Assembly (NCBI RefSeq): GCF_918698095.1
Contig: NZ_CAKKLY010000035.1
Location: 1-51,459 of the forward strand
DNA from: Arthrobacter sp. Bi83
GTDB lineage: Bacteria; Actinomycetota; Actinomycetes; Actinomycetales; Micrococcaceae
Length of the DNA: 51,459 nt
Reading direction: 5' to 3'
This document shows positions 34,486-43,582 of this stretch, in pieces. The translations under genes and the position numbers were made by a program. The notes beneath the pieces are model-generated. The model did not search any database. It was not told the origin of the DNA and saw nothing but the letters and a program-made list of their open reading frames with translations. Each line of letters begins with the position of its first letter. Within the stretch, counting starts at the first letter, position 1.

Positions 34486-35355
34486 ATGAATACCTCACCC
34501 CGGCTCAGCCTGAACAACGGCGTGCTGATCGACCAGTTGGGCTACGGGCTCTACAAGGTCCCGCGGGAGGACACTCCGAGGCTGGTGGCCACGGCCCTCG
34601 AAGCGGGATACCGGCATTTCGACACGGCGGCGATGTACGGCAATGAATCCGGTGTGGCACGCGGAATCGTTTCGCTGTGCGGGGTGGAGGCTGCCCCGGG
34701 CGGATCAGGCGAATCCGCTCCGCCAACCTCCAGGGAAGACCTGTTTATCACCACGAAGGTCTGGAACGATGATCAGGGCTACGATGCCACGCTGCGGGCC
34801 TTCGACACCTCAATGATCAACCTGGGCCTTGAATACGTGGACATGTACCTCATCCACTGGCCCTGCCCCAAGCGGGGACTGTTCCAGGAAACGTACCGAG
34901 CGCTGGAAACGCTCTACCGCGAGGGCAAGGTGCGCGCGATCGGCGTTTCCAACTTCCAGCCGCAGCATCTGGACCGGCTGCTGGAGACAGCAGAGGTGGT
35001 GCCCGCAGTCAACCAGATTGAGCTTCATCCATGGCTTCAGCAGGGAGAACTGAGGGAAAAGCACCGCGAGCTGGGCATTCTTACGGAAGCATGGAGCCCG
35101 CTGGGCCGCGGTCAGGTCCTGGAGGATCCCGACATCCTGGCGCTCGCAGCCGAACACGAGGTGACGGCGGCCCAGATCATTCTGCGGTGGCACCTGCAGC
35201 TGGGCAACATCGCCATCCCCAAGGCAAGCTCCTGGGACCGGATAAGGGAGAACCTCGATATCTACAGGTTCGAACTGTCCGCCCTGGACATGGCGGACAT
35301 CGCCGGCCTGGACCGCGGCCACCGCACCGGCTCCCACCCCGACAACGTCAACTAG
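34486..35355 (+). CDS. Aldo/keto reductase
   Basis: A 289-aa NADPH-dependent (beta/alpha)8-barrel reductase, close to the 2,5-diketo-D-gluconate reductase group. The catalytic tetrad is visible: Asp and Tyr in FDTAAMYGNE, Lys in FITTKVWN, and His in YLIHWPCP. VNQIELHPWLQQ and the cofactor region IAIPKASSWDRIREN are typical. A Gly/Ser/Pro-rich insertion sits at ~75-90. ATG 34486 is preceded by TAGAGT 7 nt upstream with no ribosome binding site, suggesting leaderless translation. The alpha/beta hydrolase gene starts 14 bp after it. Confidence 0.92.
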   Translation: MNTSPRLSLNNGVLIDQLGYGLYKVPREDTPRLVATALEAGYRHFDTAAMYGNESGVARGIVSLCGVEAAPGGSGESAPPTSREDLFITTKVWNDDQGYDATLRAFDTSMINLGLEYVDMYLIHWPCPKRGLFQETYRALETLYREGKVRAIGVSNFQPQHLDRLLETAEVVPAVNQIELHPWLQQGELREKHRELGILTEAWSPLGRGQVLEDPDILALAAEHEVTAAQIILRWHLQLGNIAIPKASSWDRIRENLDIYRFELSALDMADIAGLDRGHRTGSHPDNVN

Positions 35356-35369
35356 GATCACCCCAGCAC

Positions 35370-36299
35370 ATGAGAACAGCAGACTCCGAGCCGTCAACCA
35401 CGCCGTCCTTCTTCAGCAGTAGCCTTGCTGCCCGGACCAGGGCATCGGACGTCGGTCTCCGCGGCGGCACTGTGGCGTACTGGACCTACGAGCCGGTGCG
35501 GACAACACCGGAAACACGCACCATCCTCGTCATCCACGGCTTCCGCGGCGATCACCACGGGCTGCTGCGCGTGGCGGACCAGCTGCCCGACATGCGCCTG
35601 ATCATGCCGGACCTTCCCGGGTTCGGCAGCTCTGAGGCATTTGTCGACGGCGAACACAGTGTCCGCCGCTACGGACAGTTCATCGGCGATTTCATGGAAG
35701 CTCTCGGCCTGGGGCCGGACACCGTCCTGCTGGGGCACTCATTCGGTTCCATCATCGCAGCCCACTTTGTAGCCGATCACCCGCAGGCGGTCCGCCCGCT
35801 GATACTGGTCAATCCCATTGCAGCACCAGCCCTGGAGGGGCCCAAGGGCCTCATGACCCGGCTGGCGGTGCTGTATTACCGTGTCTCTGCCCGGCTCCCC
35901 CACACCCTGGGGCTGCTCCTGCTGCGCAGCCGGCTCATCGTCAGGGTCATGAGCGTGGCCATGGCGAAAACCAAGGACAAGGAACTCCTGCGCTTCATCC
36001 ACGGCCAGCACCATGCCTACTTCAGCGCGTTCGCCAACCGCGAGAGTCTGCTGGAATCCTTCACGGCGTCCGTCAGCAGCAACGTTTCAGAGGTGGCCGC
36101 AAAGCTGACGCTGCCCGTACTTCTCGTGGCCGGAGAAAAGGACGAAATCGCCCTGCTCCGTGACCAGCACAAACTCGCCGCTCTCCTTCCGGACGGAACG
36201 CTGGAGGTGATCCCCGGCGTCGGGCATCTGATCCACTACGAAACCCCGGAACCCGCCGCAGGATTCATCCGCCGTTTCCTTAAGGACCACGCCGCGTGA
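35370..36299 (+). CDS. Alpha/beta hydrolase
   Basis: A 309-aa alpha/beta hydrolase with LVIHGFRGDHHGL (oxyanion hole), the nucleophile elbow LLGHSFGS, a candidate acid in GEKDEIA, and the catalytic His in GVGHLIHYE. A hydrophobic lid region (VLYYRVSARLPHTLGLLLL) suggests a lipophilic ester substrate. It follows the aldo/keto reductase by 14 bp and overlaps the glycosyltransferase start by 4 bp, so it belongs to a three-gene operon. The substrate is unknown. Confidence 0.88.
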   Translation: MRTADSEPSTTPSFFSSSLAARTRASDVGLRGGTVAYWTYEPVRTTPETRTILVIHGFRGDHHGLLRVADQLPDMRLIMPDLPGFGSSEAFVDGEHSVRRYGQFIGDFMEALGLGPDTVLLGHSFGSIIAAHFVADHPQAVRPLILVNPIAAPALEGPKGLMTRLAVLYYRVSARLPHTLGLLLLRSRLIVRVMSVAMAKTKDKELLRFIHGQHHAYFSAFANRESLLESFTASVSSNVSEVAAKLTLPVLLVAGEKDEIALLRDQHKLAALLPDGTLEVIPGVGHLIHYETPEPAAGFIRRFLKDHAA

Positions 36300-37381
36300 A
36301 AATTGTCATCGACGCCCGCTTCACGCGGACGGACCACCATGACGGCATCAGCCGCTACGGCGCCAGCCTCATCGCCGCTGCCTCGAAAATCGCGGACGTT
36401 TCCATGCTCATCAGCGATCCCAAGCAGCTGGCCCTGCTGCCGGACGTGCCGTACACCCTGATCAACAGCCCGCTTTCCCCCGCTGAACTCTTTGTGGCCA
36501 GCAAGGTCAACGAGCTGGGCGCCGACGTGGTGGTCTGCCCCATGCAGACCATGGGCACGTGGGGCCGCAAGTACGGGCTGGTGCTCACGTTGCACGACAT
36601 GATCTATTACGAGCACCCGGCGCCGCCGGGCTTCCTGCCCGCTCCGGTCCGGATCCTGTGGCGGCTCTACCACAAGGCATTTTGGCCCCAGCGGCTCCTG
36701 CTCAACCGGGCGGACGTGGTGGCCACCATCAGCCGCACCACAGAAGCCCTCGTGGCCAAGTACCGGCTGACCAGCCGCCCGGTGCGGATTGTCAGCAACG
36801 CGCCGCAGCCGGCCCAAGAGCCCCGCGACCCGACGGCGGGGGCTGAGAAGACGCTGCTCTACATGGGCTCGTTCATGCCGTACAAGAACGTTGAGACCAT
36901 GCTGGCCGGCATGGCCGAACTTCCTGAGTACACGCTGCACTTGCTGAGCCGGGTCACTCCGCAGCGCCGGGCCGAGCTGGAGGCCCTCATCCCGGCGGGT
37001 GCGAAGGTGGTCTTTCACAACGGCGTGACCGACGACGAATACACCGGACTGCTCAAACGGACCACCGCCCTCGTCAGCCTCTCGAAGGCGGAGGGGTACG
37101 GCCTGCCGCTGGTTGAGGCCATGTCACTGGGCACGCCGGTCATTGCCAGCGACATTCCGATCTTCCGCGAGGTGGGTGCCGACGTTGCCACTTATGTGGA
37201 TCCGGATTCGGCTGCTGCATTTGCCGCCGCGGCCCGCGGCCTCGACGACGACCGGCACTGGCAGGAGGTGTCACGGCGCTCGGTGGAACGGGCCAACGAT
37301 TTCAGCTGGGACGCCTCCGCGCGGCAGCTCGTGGACGTGGCCGCGGAGGTCGTGGCTCTTCGCGGCAGGCGTACCCGTTAG
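36296..37381 (+). CDS. Glycosyltransferase, GT4 family
   Basis: A 361-aa GT-B fold glycosyltransferase. The N-terminal acceptor domain begins KIVIDARFTRTDHHDGISRYG. The C-terminal nucleotide-sugar domain has LLYMGSFMPYKNVETML, then the EX7E-type motif EGYGLPLVEAMSLGTPVIASDIPIF (in part), the hallmark of GT4 retaining enzymes. It starts with GTG overlapping the hydrolase stop (GTGA). The 3' end overlaps the priA stop by 4 bp from the other strand. Donor and acceptor are not evident. No membrane helix, so probably cytoplasmic. Confidence 0.9.
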   Translation: MKIVIDARFTRTDHHDGISRYGASLIAAASKIADVSMLISDPKQLALLPDVPYTLINSPLSPAELFVASKVNELGADVVVCPMQTMGTWGRKYGLVLTLHDMIYYEHPAPPGFLPAPVRILWRLYHKAFWPQRLLLNRADVVATISRTTEALVAKYRLTSRPVRIVSNAPQPAQEPRDPTAGAEKTLLYMGSFMPYKNVETMLAGMAELPEYTLHLLSRVTPQRRAELEALIPAGAKVVFHNGVTDDEYTGLLKRTTALVSLSKAEGYGLPLVEAMSLGTPVIASDIPIFREVGADVATYVDPDSAAAFAAAARGLDDDRHWQEVSRRSVERANDFSWDASARQLVDVAAEVVALRGRRTR

Positions 37382-39555
37382 AGGACGTCCACGCCGTCGA
37401 GCCGCAGCTGCACGGGATCGTCAGTGCGCTTTGCCGCGCTGGCGGCTTTTACTGATCTGAGGAGGCGGGTGACAATGCCGGCCTGACTGTAGGGAATGAA
37501 GAGGAGATTGCGGACGTCCTCGCTGGCGGCATTCGCCGCGGTCTTCCCCGCTGCCGGCTGCTGTCCAGGCAGCAGCGGCGCAGGACCGGCAACGCGCAAC
37601 ACCACCCCTTCCGCCGCCAGAAGCGCGGTGACTGAAGACGTGAAATGCCCGACGGCGGTGCGCCCGCCTGTCACGGAAGCGACCCTGACCGCCGGGGGAA
37701 GCAGAAGTTCGGTGCGCAGCGCCAGTTCCCGCTGCGCATAGCCGGAGGCGTCCCACCGCAGCAGCGCCCCCACAGCTGCGGTGTCGTCGGCGGTGATGAC
37801 CACGATGCCGCCCTCCGTCGCAGGGCGCACCAGGGCCGCGGCGTTGAACCAGCGCCTGACGGCGTCTTCCCCGGCCCGGAGGTTTTCGCGCCTGAGGAGG
37901 GAGTCGCCGTCGAGCAGCAGGGCGGCGGCGTAGCCTCCGGCCGCAACCGGCTCGGCGCCCACGGTGGCCACCACGAGTGACCCGGTATCGGGAACGGTCG
38001 CTTTGACGTGGTCACCCGACGACGTCACGACGGCTTTGCCGGGGAAAGCCCTGCCCAGCTCCTCCGCCGTGCGGAGAACTCCGGTGGCACCGCGGCGCAG
38101 CCTCGTGTTGTTGCAATGGCTGCAGCGCCAGGCTGGTGCCGGAGTCGAACACCACCGGCACTGCGGCACGGCGGAACTGCCGGAGGCTCCGGCAATCGCC
38201 AGAGGTCCCTGGCAGGACTGGCAGCGGGCCGGCTCACGGCAGGTGTCGCACACAAGGGACGGCGCGTAGCCGGAGCGGGCGACCTGGACCAGGACGGGCC
38301 CGCGTTCCAGGCCTTCCTTGGCCGTCCGCCACGCCGCTCCGGGCAGCCGTGCGATCCGGGCCAGGGGGTCGCGCTCCTGCTCAAAGCTGTCGGCAGTATT
38401 GAGGACACGCGGAACAGTGCGTCGGACCACAGAGCGTTCGGCTTCCACGGGCATGGCCCAGCCTGCTTCCACGAGGCGCTGCGCCTCGGTGCTGCGCGTG
38501 TGCCCTGCCAGCAGGCAAGCGGCGGCGTCCTGCTCCGCCCGGAGCAGGAGCACTTCCCGGGTGTGGGCATACGGAGAACGCTGCTCGATGTGGAGGTCGT
38601 CTCCATCGTCCCAGCACACGACGAGGCCCAGGTTCCGGACGGGCGCGTAGGCCGCCGAGCGCGTGCCCACCGCGACCCCGGCGGTTCCGTTGAGGACGCG
38701 CAGGTAGCTGCGGTAGCGGGGCGTCTGGCCGTCGTCCGCCGTCAGCCGCGCGATGTCACCGGCAGGAAGGAGCTCCTCCAGGGCGGCCTGGACCCTGTCG
38801 AGGTCCCGGTAATCGGGAAGCACAACCACCGCGCCGCGTCCGGATTGCCGGACAGCCGCCACGGCCTCGGCGATGAGCCGCGGCCAGCCGTGGGGTCCGA
38901 AGCCCTGCAGGGCGCTGAGCGCCGCTCGCGGCGAGCCGCCGGCGTTCAGGTGGCGGAGGAACGCACTGCCGTTCCGGTAGTCCACCCACCCCCGACCGGG
39001 GGCGGGTGATGGCGGCAGTGACCCGGTTTCTGGCCCGGGAGCGGATTGCGGCGCAGGGGGCTCTCCGGCGGCAATCTCCTTCTCCACTTTGACCACGCGG
39101 GGCGGTATGGCTACCCGCAGGACGTCGCTGACCGTCCCCGCATACCGTGCCGCGACCCGGCCGGCGAGTTCCTGCAGGCCGGGCGTCAGCACGGCAACGG
39201 ATGACACCACCTTGTGCAGCGGTACCAGATCATGGCCGGCGTCGGAGTCCGCGGTCCGCTCGAGAATATAGCCGCTGAGTTCCTGGCCGCTGAACTTCAC
39301 CTTGACCCGCACGCCTGGCGTGGCTGCATCATCCAGTTCCGCGGGGACGCTGTAGTCGAAGGGCCGGTCCAGATGGGGCAGCGACGATTCAATGAGGACG
39401 CGGGCCACCGGAAGGCTGGCCGCCAGTGGCGGTCCGGTGGCAGTTCTGGAACTGGCCGGAAATCCCTGCAGCAGGGACAGCTGCTGCGGCTCGTCCGGCG
39501 CGGGTTGGACGGCGTTGAACGACATGCTGTTGGAAGCCGCTGCTTTCGAAGCCAT
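37378..39555 (-). CDS. priA: Primosomal protein N' (PriA), helicase motifs lost
   Basis: A 725-aa PriA-like protein for replication restart. The N-terminal 3'-DNA-binding domain is at ~50-150 (ARVLIESSLPHLDRPFDYSVP). A helicase-like core follows, and two zinc sites (CDTCREPARCQSCQG and CRWCSTPAPAWRCSHC). The Walker A loop normally GxTGSGKT is absent, the corresponding stretch reading SPRAALSALQGFGPHGWPRL. Instead of DEEH the sequence has WDDGDDLH. Loss of ATPase motifs is known for actinobacterial PriA, so the protein may act in assembly rather than unwinding. It is the last gene of the pyr-metK-priA array. Confidence 0.92.
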   Translation of the reverse strand: MASKAAASNSMSFNAVQPAPDEPQQLSLLQGFPASSRTATGPPLAASLPVARVLIESSLPHLDRPFDYSVPAELDDAATPGVRVKVKFSGQELSGYILERTADSDAGHDLVPLHKVVSSVAVLTPGLQELAGRVAARYAGTVSDVLRVAIPPRVVKVEKEIAAGEPPAPQSAPGPETGSLPPSPAPGRGWVDYRNGSAFLRHLNAGGSPRAALSALQGFGPHGWPRLIAEAVAAVRQSGRGAVVVLPDYRDLDRVQAALEELLPAGDIARLTADDGQTPRYRSYLRVLNGTAGVAVGTRSAAYAPVRNLGLVVCWDDGDDLHIEQRSPYAHTREVLLLRAEQDAAACLLAGHTRSTEAQRLVEAGWAMPVEAERSVVRRTVPRVLNTADSFEQERDPLARIARLPGAAWRTAKEGLERGPVLVQVARSGYAPSLVCDTCREPARCQSCQGPLAIAGASGSSAVPQCRWCSTPAPAWRCSHCNNTRLRRGATGVLRTAEELGRAFPGKAVVTSSGDHVKATVPDTGSLVVATVGAEPVAAGGYAAALLLDGDSLLRRENLRAGEDAVRRWFNAAALVRPATEGGIVVITADDTAAVGALLRWDASGYAQRELALRTELLLPPAVRVASVTGGRTAVGHFTSSVTALLAAEGVVLRVAGPAPLLPGQQPAAGKTAANAASEDVRNLLFIPYSQAGIVTRLLRSVKAASAAKRTDDPVQLRLDGVDVL

Positions 39556-39639
39556 GGCGCCTACCTCCGTCCTGTATCAACCACCAGCCAAGCACGTGGG
39601 TGCGACATTTCAGGCCACCGGCGGCTTCGGGCCAACGGC

Positions 39640-40875
39640 TCAGGCGTTGAAGTACGCCTTGAGGTCGTCCACGCGGTCCAGGCGCTCCCACGTGAAGTCC
39701 GGATCGTCGCGGCCGAAGTGACCGTGCGCGGCCGTCTTGGCATAGATGGGGCGCTTGAGGTCGAGGGCGTCGATGATGGCGCGGGGACGGAGATCGAAAA
39801 TCTCCGCGATCGCTGCGCTGATCTTGGCCGGATCAACGGTTTCGGTTCCAAACGTCTCCACGTAAGTGCCCACCGGCCGGGCCTGGCCGATCGCGTAGGC
39901 GATCTGGATCTCTGCGCGCTTGGCCAGCCCTGCGGCCACGACGTTCTTCGCCACCCAGCGCATGGCGTAAGCGGCCGAGCGGTCAACCTTGGACGGATCC
40001 TTGCCCGAGAAGGCGCCACCGCCGTGGCGAGCCATGCCGCCGTAGGTGTCGACGATGATCTTCCGGCCCGTGAGGCCTGCATCGCCGACGGGGCCGCCGA
40101 TAACGAAGGCGCCGGCAGGGTTGAGAATGTTGACCGTGCGGGAGATGTCCAGGTCCGCAAGGGCCAGCACCGGATCAATCACGTGCGACGCGAGGTCGGC
40201 CCGGAGCTGGTCGAGGCTGAATCCATCGGCGTGCTGGCTGGAGATCACGATGGTCTCAACAGAAACCGGGCGGTCGCCGTCGTAGCCGATCGTTGCCTGG
40301 GTCTTGCCGTCGGGCCGGAGGTACGAGAGCTCGCCGCTCTTGCGGACTTCGGTAAGCCGTTCGGACAGCCGGTGGGCGATCCAGATCGGCGTGGGCATGT
40401 AGGACGGCGTCTCGTCGCTGGCGTAGCCGAACATGAGGCCCTGGTCCCCGGCGCCCTGGAGGTCGTAGTCGTCTTCCTGACGGCCTTCCCGGGCTTCCAG
40501 CGAATTGAAAACTCCGCCGGCGATGTCGTTTGACTGCTGGCCGATGGACACGGACACGCCGCAGCGGGCGCCGTCGAATCCGTTGGCGGATGAGTCGTAG
40601 CCGATCCCCAGGATGGTTTCCCGGACGATCTGTGGAATTTCAACATAGGCGTCCGTGGTCACCTCACCGGCAACGTGGACCAGGCCTGTGGTGGCCATGG
40701 TTTCCACGGCGACACGGGACTCCGGATCCTTGGCCAGCAGGGCGTCAAGGATCGCATCGCTGATCTGGTCACAGATCTTGTCCGGGTGGCCTTCAGTCAC
40801 CGACTCGGACGTGAAGAGCCGGAGCGGGGCGGGTACGGACCCGTGGGATTCAGGAATGTGCAGCGGTAAAGTCAC
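39640..40875 (-). CDS. metK: S-adenosylmethionine synthetase
   Basis: MetK makes SAM from methionine and ATP. The 411-aa protein has [23 protein letters not shown] (in part), the hexapeptide GAGDQG, and the P-loop [20 protein letters not shown]. Length is typical. The start GTG is preceded by AAGGTAG. It is 76 bp downstream of coaBC and 84 bp before priA. No SAM riboswitch consensus is visible in the short gap before it. Confidence 0.97.
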   Translation of the reverse strand: MTLPLHIPESHGSVPAPLRLFTSESVTEGHPDKICDQISDAILDALLAKDPESRVAVETMATTGLVHVAGEVTTDAYVEIPQIVRETILGIGYDSSANGFDGARCGVSVSIGQQSNDIAGGVFNSLEAREGRQEDDYDLQGAGDQGLMFGYASDETPSYMPTPIWIAHRLSERLTEVRKSGELSYLRPDGKTQATIGYDGDRPVSVETIVISSQHADGFSLDQLRADLASHVIDPVLALADLDISRTVNILNPAGAFVIGGPVGDAGLTGRKIIVDTYGGMARHGGGAFSGKDPSKVDRSAAYAMRWVAKNVVAAGLAKRAEIQIAYAIGQARPVGTYVETFGTETVDPAKISAAIAEIFDLRPRAIIDALDLKRPIYAKTAAHGHFGRDDPDFTWERLDRVDDLKAYFNA

Positions 40876-40951
40876 TCAACTACCTTACTTGTTGGCAAAC
40901 GGGCCTGCGGCAGCGTGTGTCCCCATGCTAAGGAGACGTTGCTTACGCCTG

Positions 40952-42214
40952 TCAGGTTCGCGGGAAGACCTTGCTCAGCTCGGCGCTGACGCGGTCAATG
41001 ACGACGGCGGCGACGTCCTGCTTGGAGCCGGACGCCGACTGGGGTTCGGAGCCGGTCCGGGACAGGATGACTACTGAGTTGTGGTCCTGGCCGAAAACCT
41101 TGTCCGAACCCACATGGTTGACCACCAGGAGGTCGCACCCCTTGCGCTTGAGCTTCGCCTCCGCGTATTCGAGGACGTCGCCGTGGGCATCCCCGGTTTC
41201 GGCGGCGAACCCCACGACGAGCTGGCTGCTTCCGCCGGCGTCGCGGACCGCGACGAGTTCGTGGAGGATGTCGGGGTTCCGGACCAGTGTGATGACGGGG
41301 TCTGCCTGATCGTCCCGTTTCTTGATTTTGGTTCCGGAAATGTCCGCGGGGCGGAAGTCCGCTACCGCCGCGGCCATGATGACGACGTCGGAATCGACCG
41401 CCGCCGACAGCACGGCTTCCCGGAGTTGAAGGGCCGTTTCGACCTCCACCAGTTCCACGCCCGCCGGAGCAGGCACTTCCATGTGGGCGGCTATCAGCCG
41501 CACGGCGGCTCCGGCGTCCCGGGCTGCAGCGGCCAGCGCGACGCCCTGCTTTCCGGAGGAACGGTTGCCCAGGAACCGCACGGGGTCCAGGGGTTCACGG
41601 GTGCCGCCGGCGCTGATGGTCACTGTCCGCCCGGCGAGGGGGAAGAGCGGAGCGTCAGCCACGCCAGTGCCGTGGGGGGCTTCGTGCAGTCCGTGCGCCA
41701 AGGCCATGGCCGCTTCGAAGATTGCCTCCGGTTCCGGCAGGCGGCCGGGGCCTGAGTCGGAACCTGTCAGCCTGCCGCTGGCCGGCTCCAGGACGGTGAC
41801 GCCTCTGCTGCGCAGGGTTTCCACGTTGGCCTGCGTGGCGGCGTGCTGCCACATTTCCGTGTGCATGGCCGGGGCGAAGAGCACGGGCCCGCCAGCCATC
41901 AGCAGCGTGTTGGTGAGGAGGTCGTTGGCCTGTCCGGTTGCGGCGCGGGCCAGAAGGTCGGCGGTGGCCGGGGCTACGACGATCATGTCCGCCTCATGGC
42001 CGAGCCTGACATGGTTCACCAGATGGACGTCGTCAAAGACGCTGTTGCTGACCGGATTTCCGGAGAGCGCCTCCCAGGTGGCCACACCGACAAAACGGGT
42101 GGCCGACTCGGTGGGGATGACGGTGACGTCATGGCCGGCTTCAGTAAAAAGCCGGAGGAGCGATGCCACCTTGTAGGCGGCAATCCCTCCCCCGACTCCG
42201 AGGACTATGCGCAC
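40952..42214 (-). CDS. coaBC: Bifunctional CoaBC (PPC synthetase / decarboxylase)
   Basis: CoaBC joins cysteine to 4'-phosphopantothenate and decarboxylates the product in CoA synthesis. The 420-aa protein has an N-terminal FMN decarboxylase domain (VLGVGGGIAAYKVASLLR, APAMHTEMWQH). The C-terminal CoaB domain has ISAGGTREPLDPVRFLGNRSSGKQG (in part) and MAAAVADFRP. It begins with ATG about 40 bp after rpoZ. The gmk-rpoZ-coaBC-metK order is typical of actinobacteria. Confidence 0.96.
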   Translation of the reverse strand: MRIVLGVGGGIAAYKVASLLRLFTEAGHDVTVIPTESATRFVGVATWEALSGNPVSNSVFDDVHLVNHVRLGHEADMIVVAPATADLLARAATGQANDLLTNTLLMAGGPVLFAPAMHTEMWQHAATQANVETLRSRGVTVLEPASGRLTGSDSGPGRLPEPEAIFEAAMALAHGLHEAPHGTGVADAPLFPLAGRTVTISAGGTREPLDPVRFLGNRSSGKQGVALAAAARDAGAAVRLIAAHMEVPAPAGVELVEVETALQLREAVLSAAVDSDVVIMAAAVADFRPADISGTKIKKRDDQADPVITLVRNPDILHELVAVRDAGGSSQLVVGFAAETGDAHGDVLEYAEAKLKRKGCDLLVVNHVGSDKVFGQDHNSVVILSRTGSEPQSASGSKQDVAAVVIDRVSAELSKVFPRT

Positions 42215-42255
42215 GTGACCTCCGTCAACAGGCAGTCTGTTTTACTCTGCGGAAG

Positions 42256-42516
42256 TTACTCGGCAGCTTCGATCGGTGTGGAGACCAGCTTGCCTTCGTT
42301 GATCTCGCGCAGCGCGATGGACAGCGACTTCTCGTTCAGCTTGGTGTCAACGAGGGGGCCGACGTACTCAAACAGGCCCTCGTGCAGCTGGGCGTAGTAA
42401 GCGTTGATCTGACGTGCACGCTTGGCACCGAAGATCACCAGACCGTACTTGGAATCGGCAGCCTTCAGCAGCTCGTCGATCGGCGGGTTGATGATGCCTT
42501 CAAGGTTCGTGGACAC
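42256..42516 (-). CDS. rpoZ: RNA polymerase omega subunit
   Basis: An 86-aa omega subunit that helps fold and hold beta' in RNA polymerase. It shows the N-terminal [20 protein letters not shown] and the [12 protein letters not shown] helix, normal for the actinobacterial form. The GTG start has GGAG 6 nt upstream. It lies between gmk and coaBC. Confidence 0.96.
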   Translation of the reverse strand: MSTNLEGIINPPIDELLKAADSKYGLVIFGAKRARQINAYYAQLHEGLFEYVGPLVDTKLNEKSLSIALREINEGKLVSTPIEAAE

Positions 42517-42555
42517 GAATTCTCCAAATTCTAACGGGCTGGCACGATCCGGCGC

Positions 42556-43128
42556 CTAGCGCTGGTTCGGGGTCAGCCCCATGAGTGAAACAAGCTCGTC
42601 CGCTGCCCGTCGAACGTCATCATTGATGACCGTGTGATCGAACTCCGGCTCAGCGGCAAGTTCTAGTTTAGCGGTTTCCAGCCTGCGCTGCTGTTCCTCG
42701 GCGCTTTCGGTGCCGCGGCCCACCAGGCGGCGCACCATTTCGTCCCACGTGGGGGGTGCCAGGAAGACGAACTGTGCGTCCGGAACGGCTTCCTTGACCT
42801 GGCGTGCGCCCTGCAGGTCGATTTCGAGCAGGACTGAACGTCCTTCGGCGATTGCCTGGTCTACCGTGCTCTTCAGCGTGCCATAGGTATTCTGTCCATG
42901 CACGACTGCCCATTCCAGGAATTCGCCGGCGGCCACCAGGGACTCGAACTCCTCCTTCGACTTGAAGAAGTAGTGCACCCCATCGACCTCTCCGGGCCGC
43001 GGAGCGCGGGTGGTGGCTGAAACGGACAGCCAGACCCCGGGGTAGTTGTCGCGGATATAGGTGGACACGGTGCCTTTGCCAACAGCCGTAGGACCTGCGA
43101 GGACTGTCAGTCCGGGTTTCTTGCTCAC
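42556..43128 (-). CDS. gmk: Guanylate kinase
   Basis: Gmk converts GMP to GDP. The 190-aa enzyme has the P-loop GPTAVGKGT (residues ~12-20), VSATTRAPRPGEVDGVHYFF (GMP-binding), EFLEWAVVHGQNTYGT, and LLEIDLQGARQVK. The GTG start has AAGGAA upstream. It follows mihF by 44 bp. Confidence 0.97.
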   Translation of the reverse strand: MSKKPGLTVLAGPTAVGKGTVSTYIRDNYPGVWLSVSATTRAPRPGEVDGVHYFFKSKEEFESLVAAGEFLEWAVVHGQNTYGTLKSTVDQAIAEGRSVLLEIDLQGARQVKEAVPDAQFVFLAPPTWDEMVRRLVGRGTESAEEQQRRLETAKLELAAEPEFDHTVINDDVRRAADELVSLMGLTPNQR

Positions 43129-43172
43129 GTATTCCTTTTGGGCGGTCTTCAGATGACTCTGTTCGGATGGAT

Positions 43173-43490
43173 CTATTTCTCGTTCATAAAATCTACCAGC
43201 GCCCGGCGCTGGTGCACGCCCAGTCCCCGCACCCGCCTCGAAGCCGCGATGCCTACGGCCTCCATGATCGCCGCTGCCCGGACCTTTCCGATCCCGGGCA
43301 GGGCCTCGAGCAGCTCGGAGACACGCATCCGGGCAATGGCCTCCTCGCTGCCTCCCGAGTCCAGCACCTCTGCGATGGACAGGTCACCGGTTTTCAGCCT
43401 CTCCTTGGCAGCGGCCCGGGCGGCCCTCGCTGCGGCGGCTTTTTTCAGCGCATCAGCGCGTTCCTGGGCTGACAAGGGTCGCAAGGTCAC
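43173..43490 (-). CDS. mihF: Actinobacterial integration host factor mIHF
   Basis: A 105-aa nucleoid protein of the actinobacterial mIHF type, needed for DNA compaction and essential in mycobacteria. An N-terminal helix (LSAQERADALKKAAAARAARAAAKERL, in part) precedes the H2TH-like core (SIAEVLDSG, IARMRVSELLEALPGIGKVRAAAIME) and RRVRGLGVHQRRALVDFM. The start is GTG. A promoter with TTGATT and TAGGTT 18 nt apart lies just upstream, so it can be expressed apart from pyrF. Unrelated to the proteobacterial IhfA/B. Confidence 0.95.
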   Translation of the reverse strand: MTLRPLSAQERADALKKAAAARAARAAAKERLKTGDLSIAEVLDSGGSEEAIARMRVSELLEALPGIGKVRAAAIMEAVGIAASRRVRGLGVHQRRALVDFMNEK

Positions 43491-43548
43491 GGTGATCCCC
43501 CGGGGGTAGCCAATGGATCCACGGCCGAGGCCGTTGGACTTGTCCTTG

Positions 43549-43578
43549 AACCTACTCCTCGGCGGCTGCAGAAATCAA
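43549..43578 (-). promoter_or_regulatory. Candidate mihF promoter
   Basis: On the minus strand TTGATT (43578-43573), an 18-nt spacer, then TAGGTT (43554-43549), 59 bp before the mihF start and just after the pyrF stop. It would separate mihF-gmk-rpoZ expression from the pyrimidine operon. Confidence 0.5.
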
Positions 43579-43582
43579 TGGA

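Noticed and set aside
40876..40951. SAM riboswitch before metK
   Set aside because: The gap is only 76 bp and shows no SAM-I, SAM-II or SAM-IV core sequence; the gene is read from the upstream operon.
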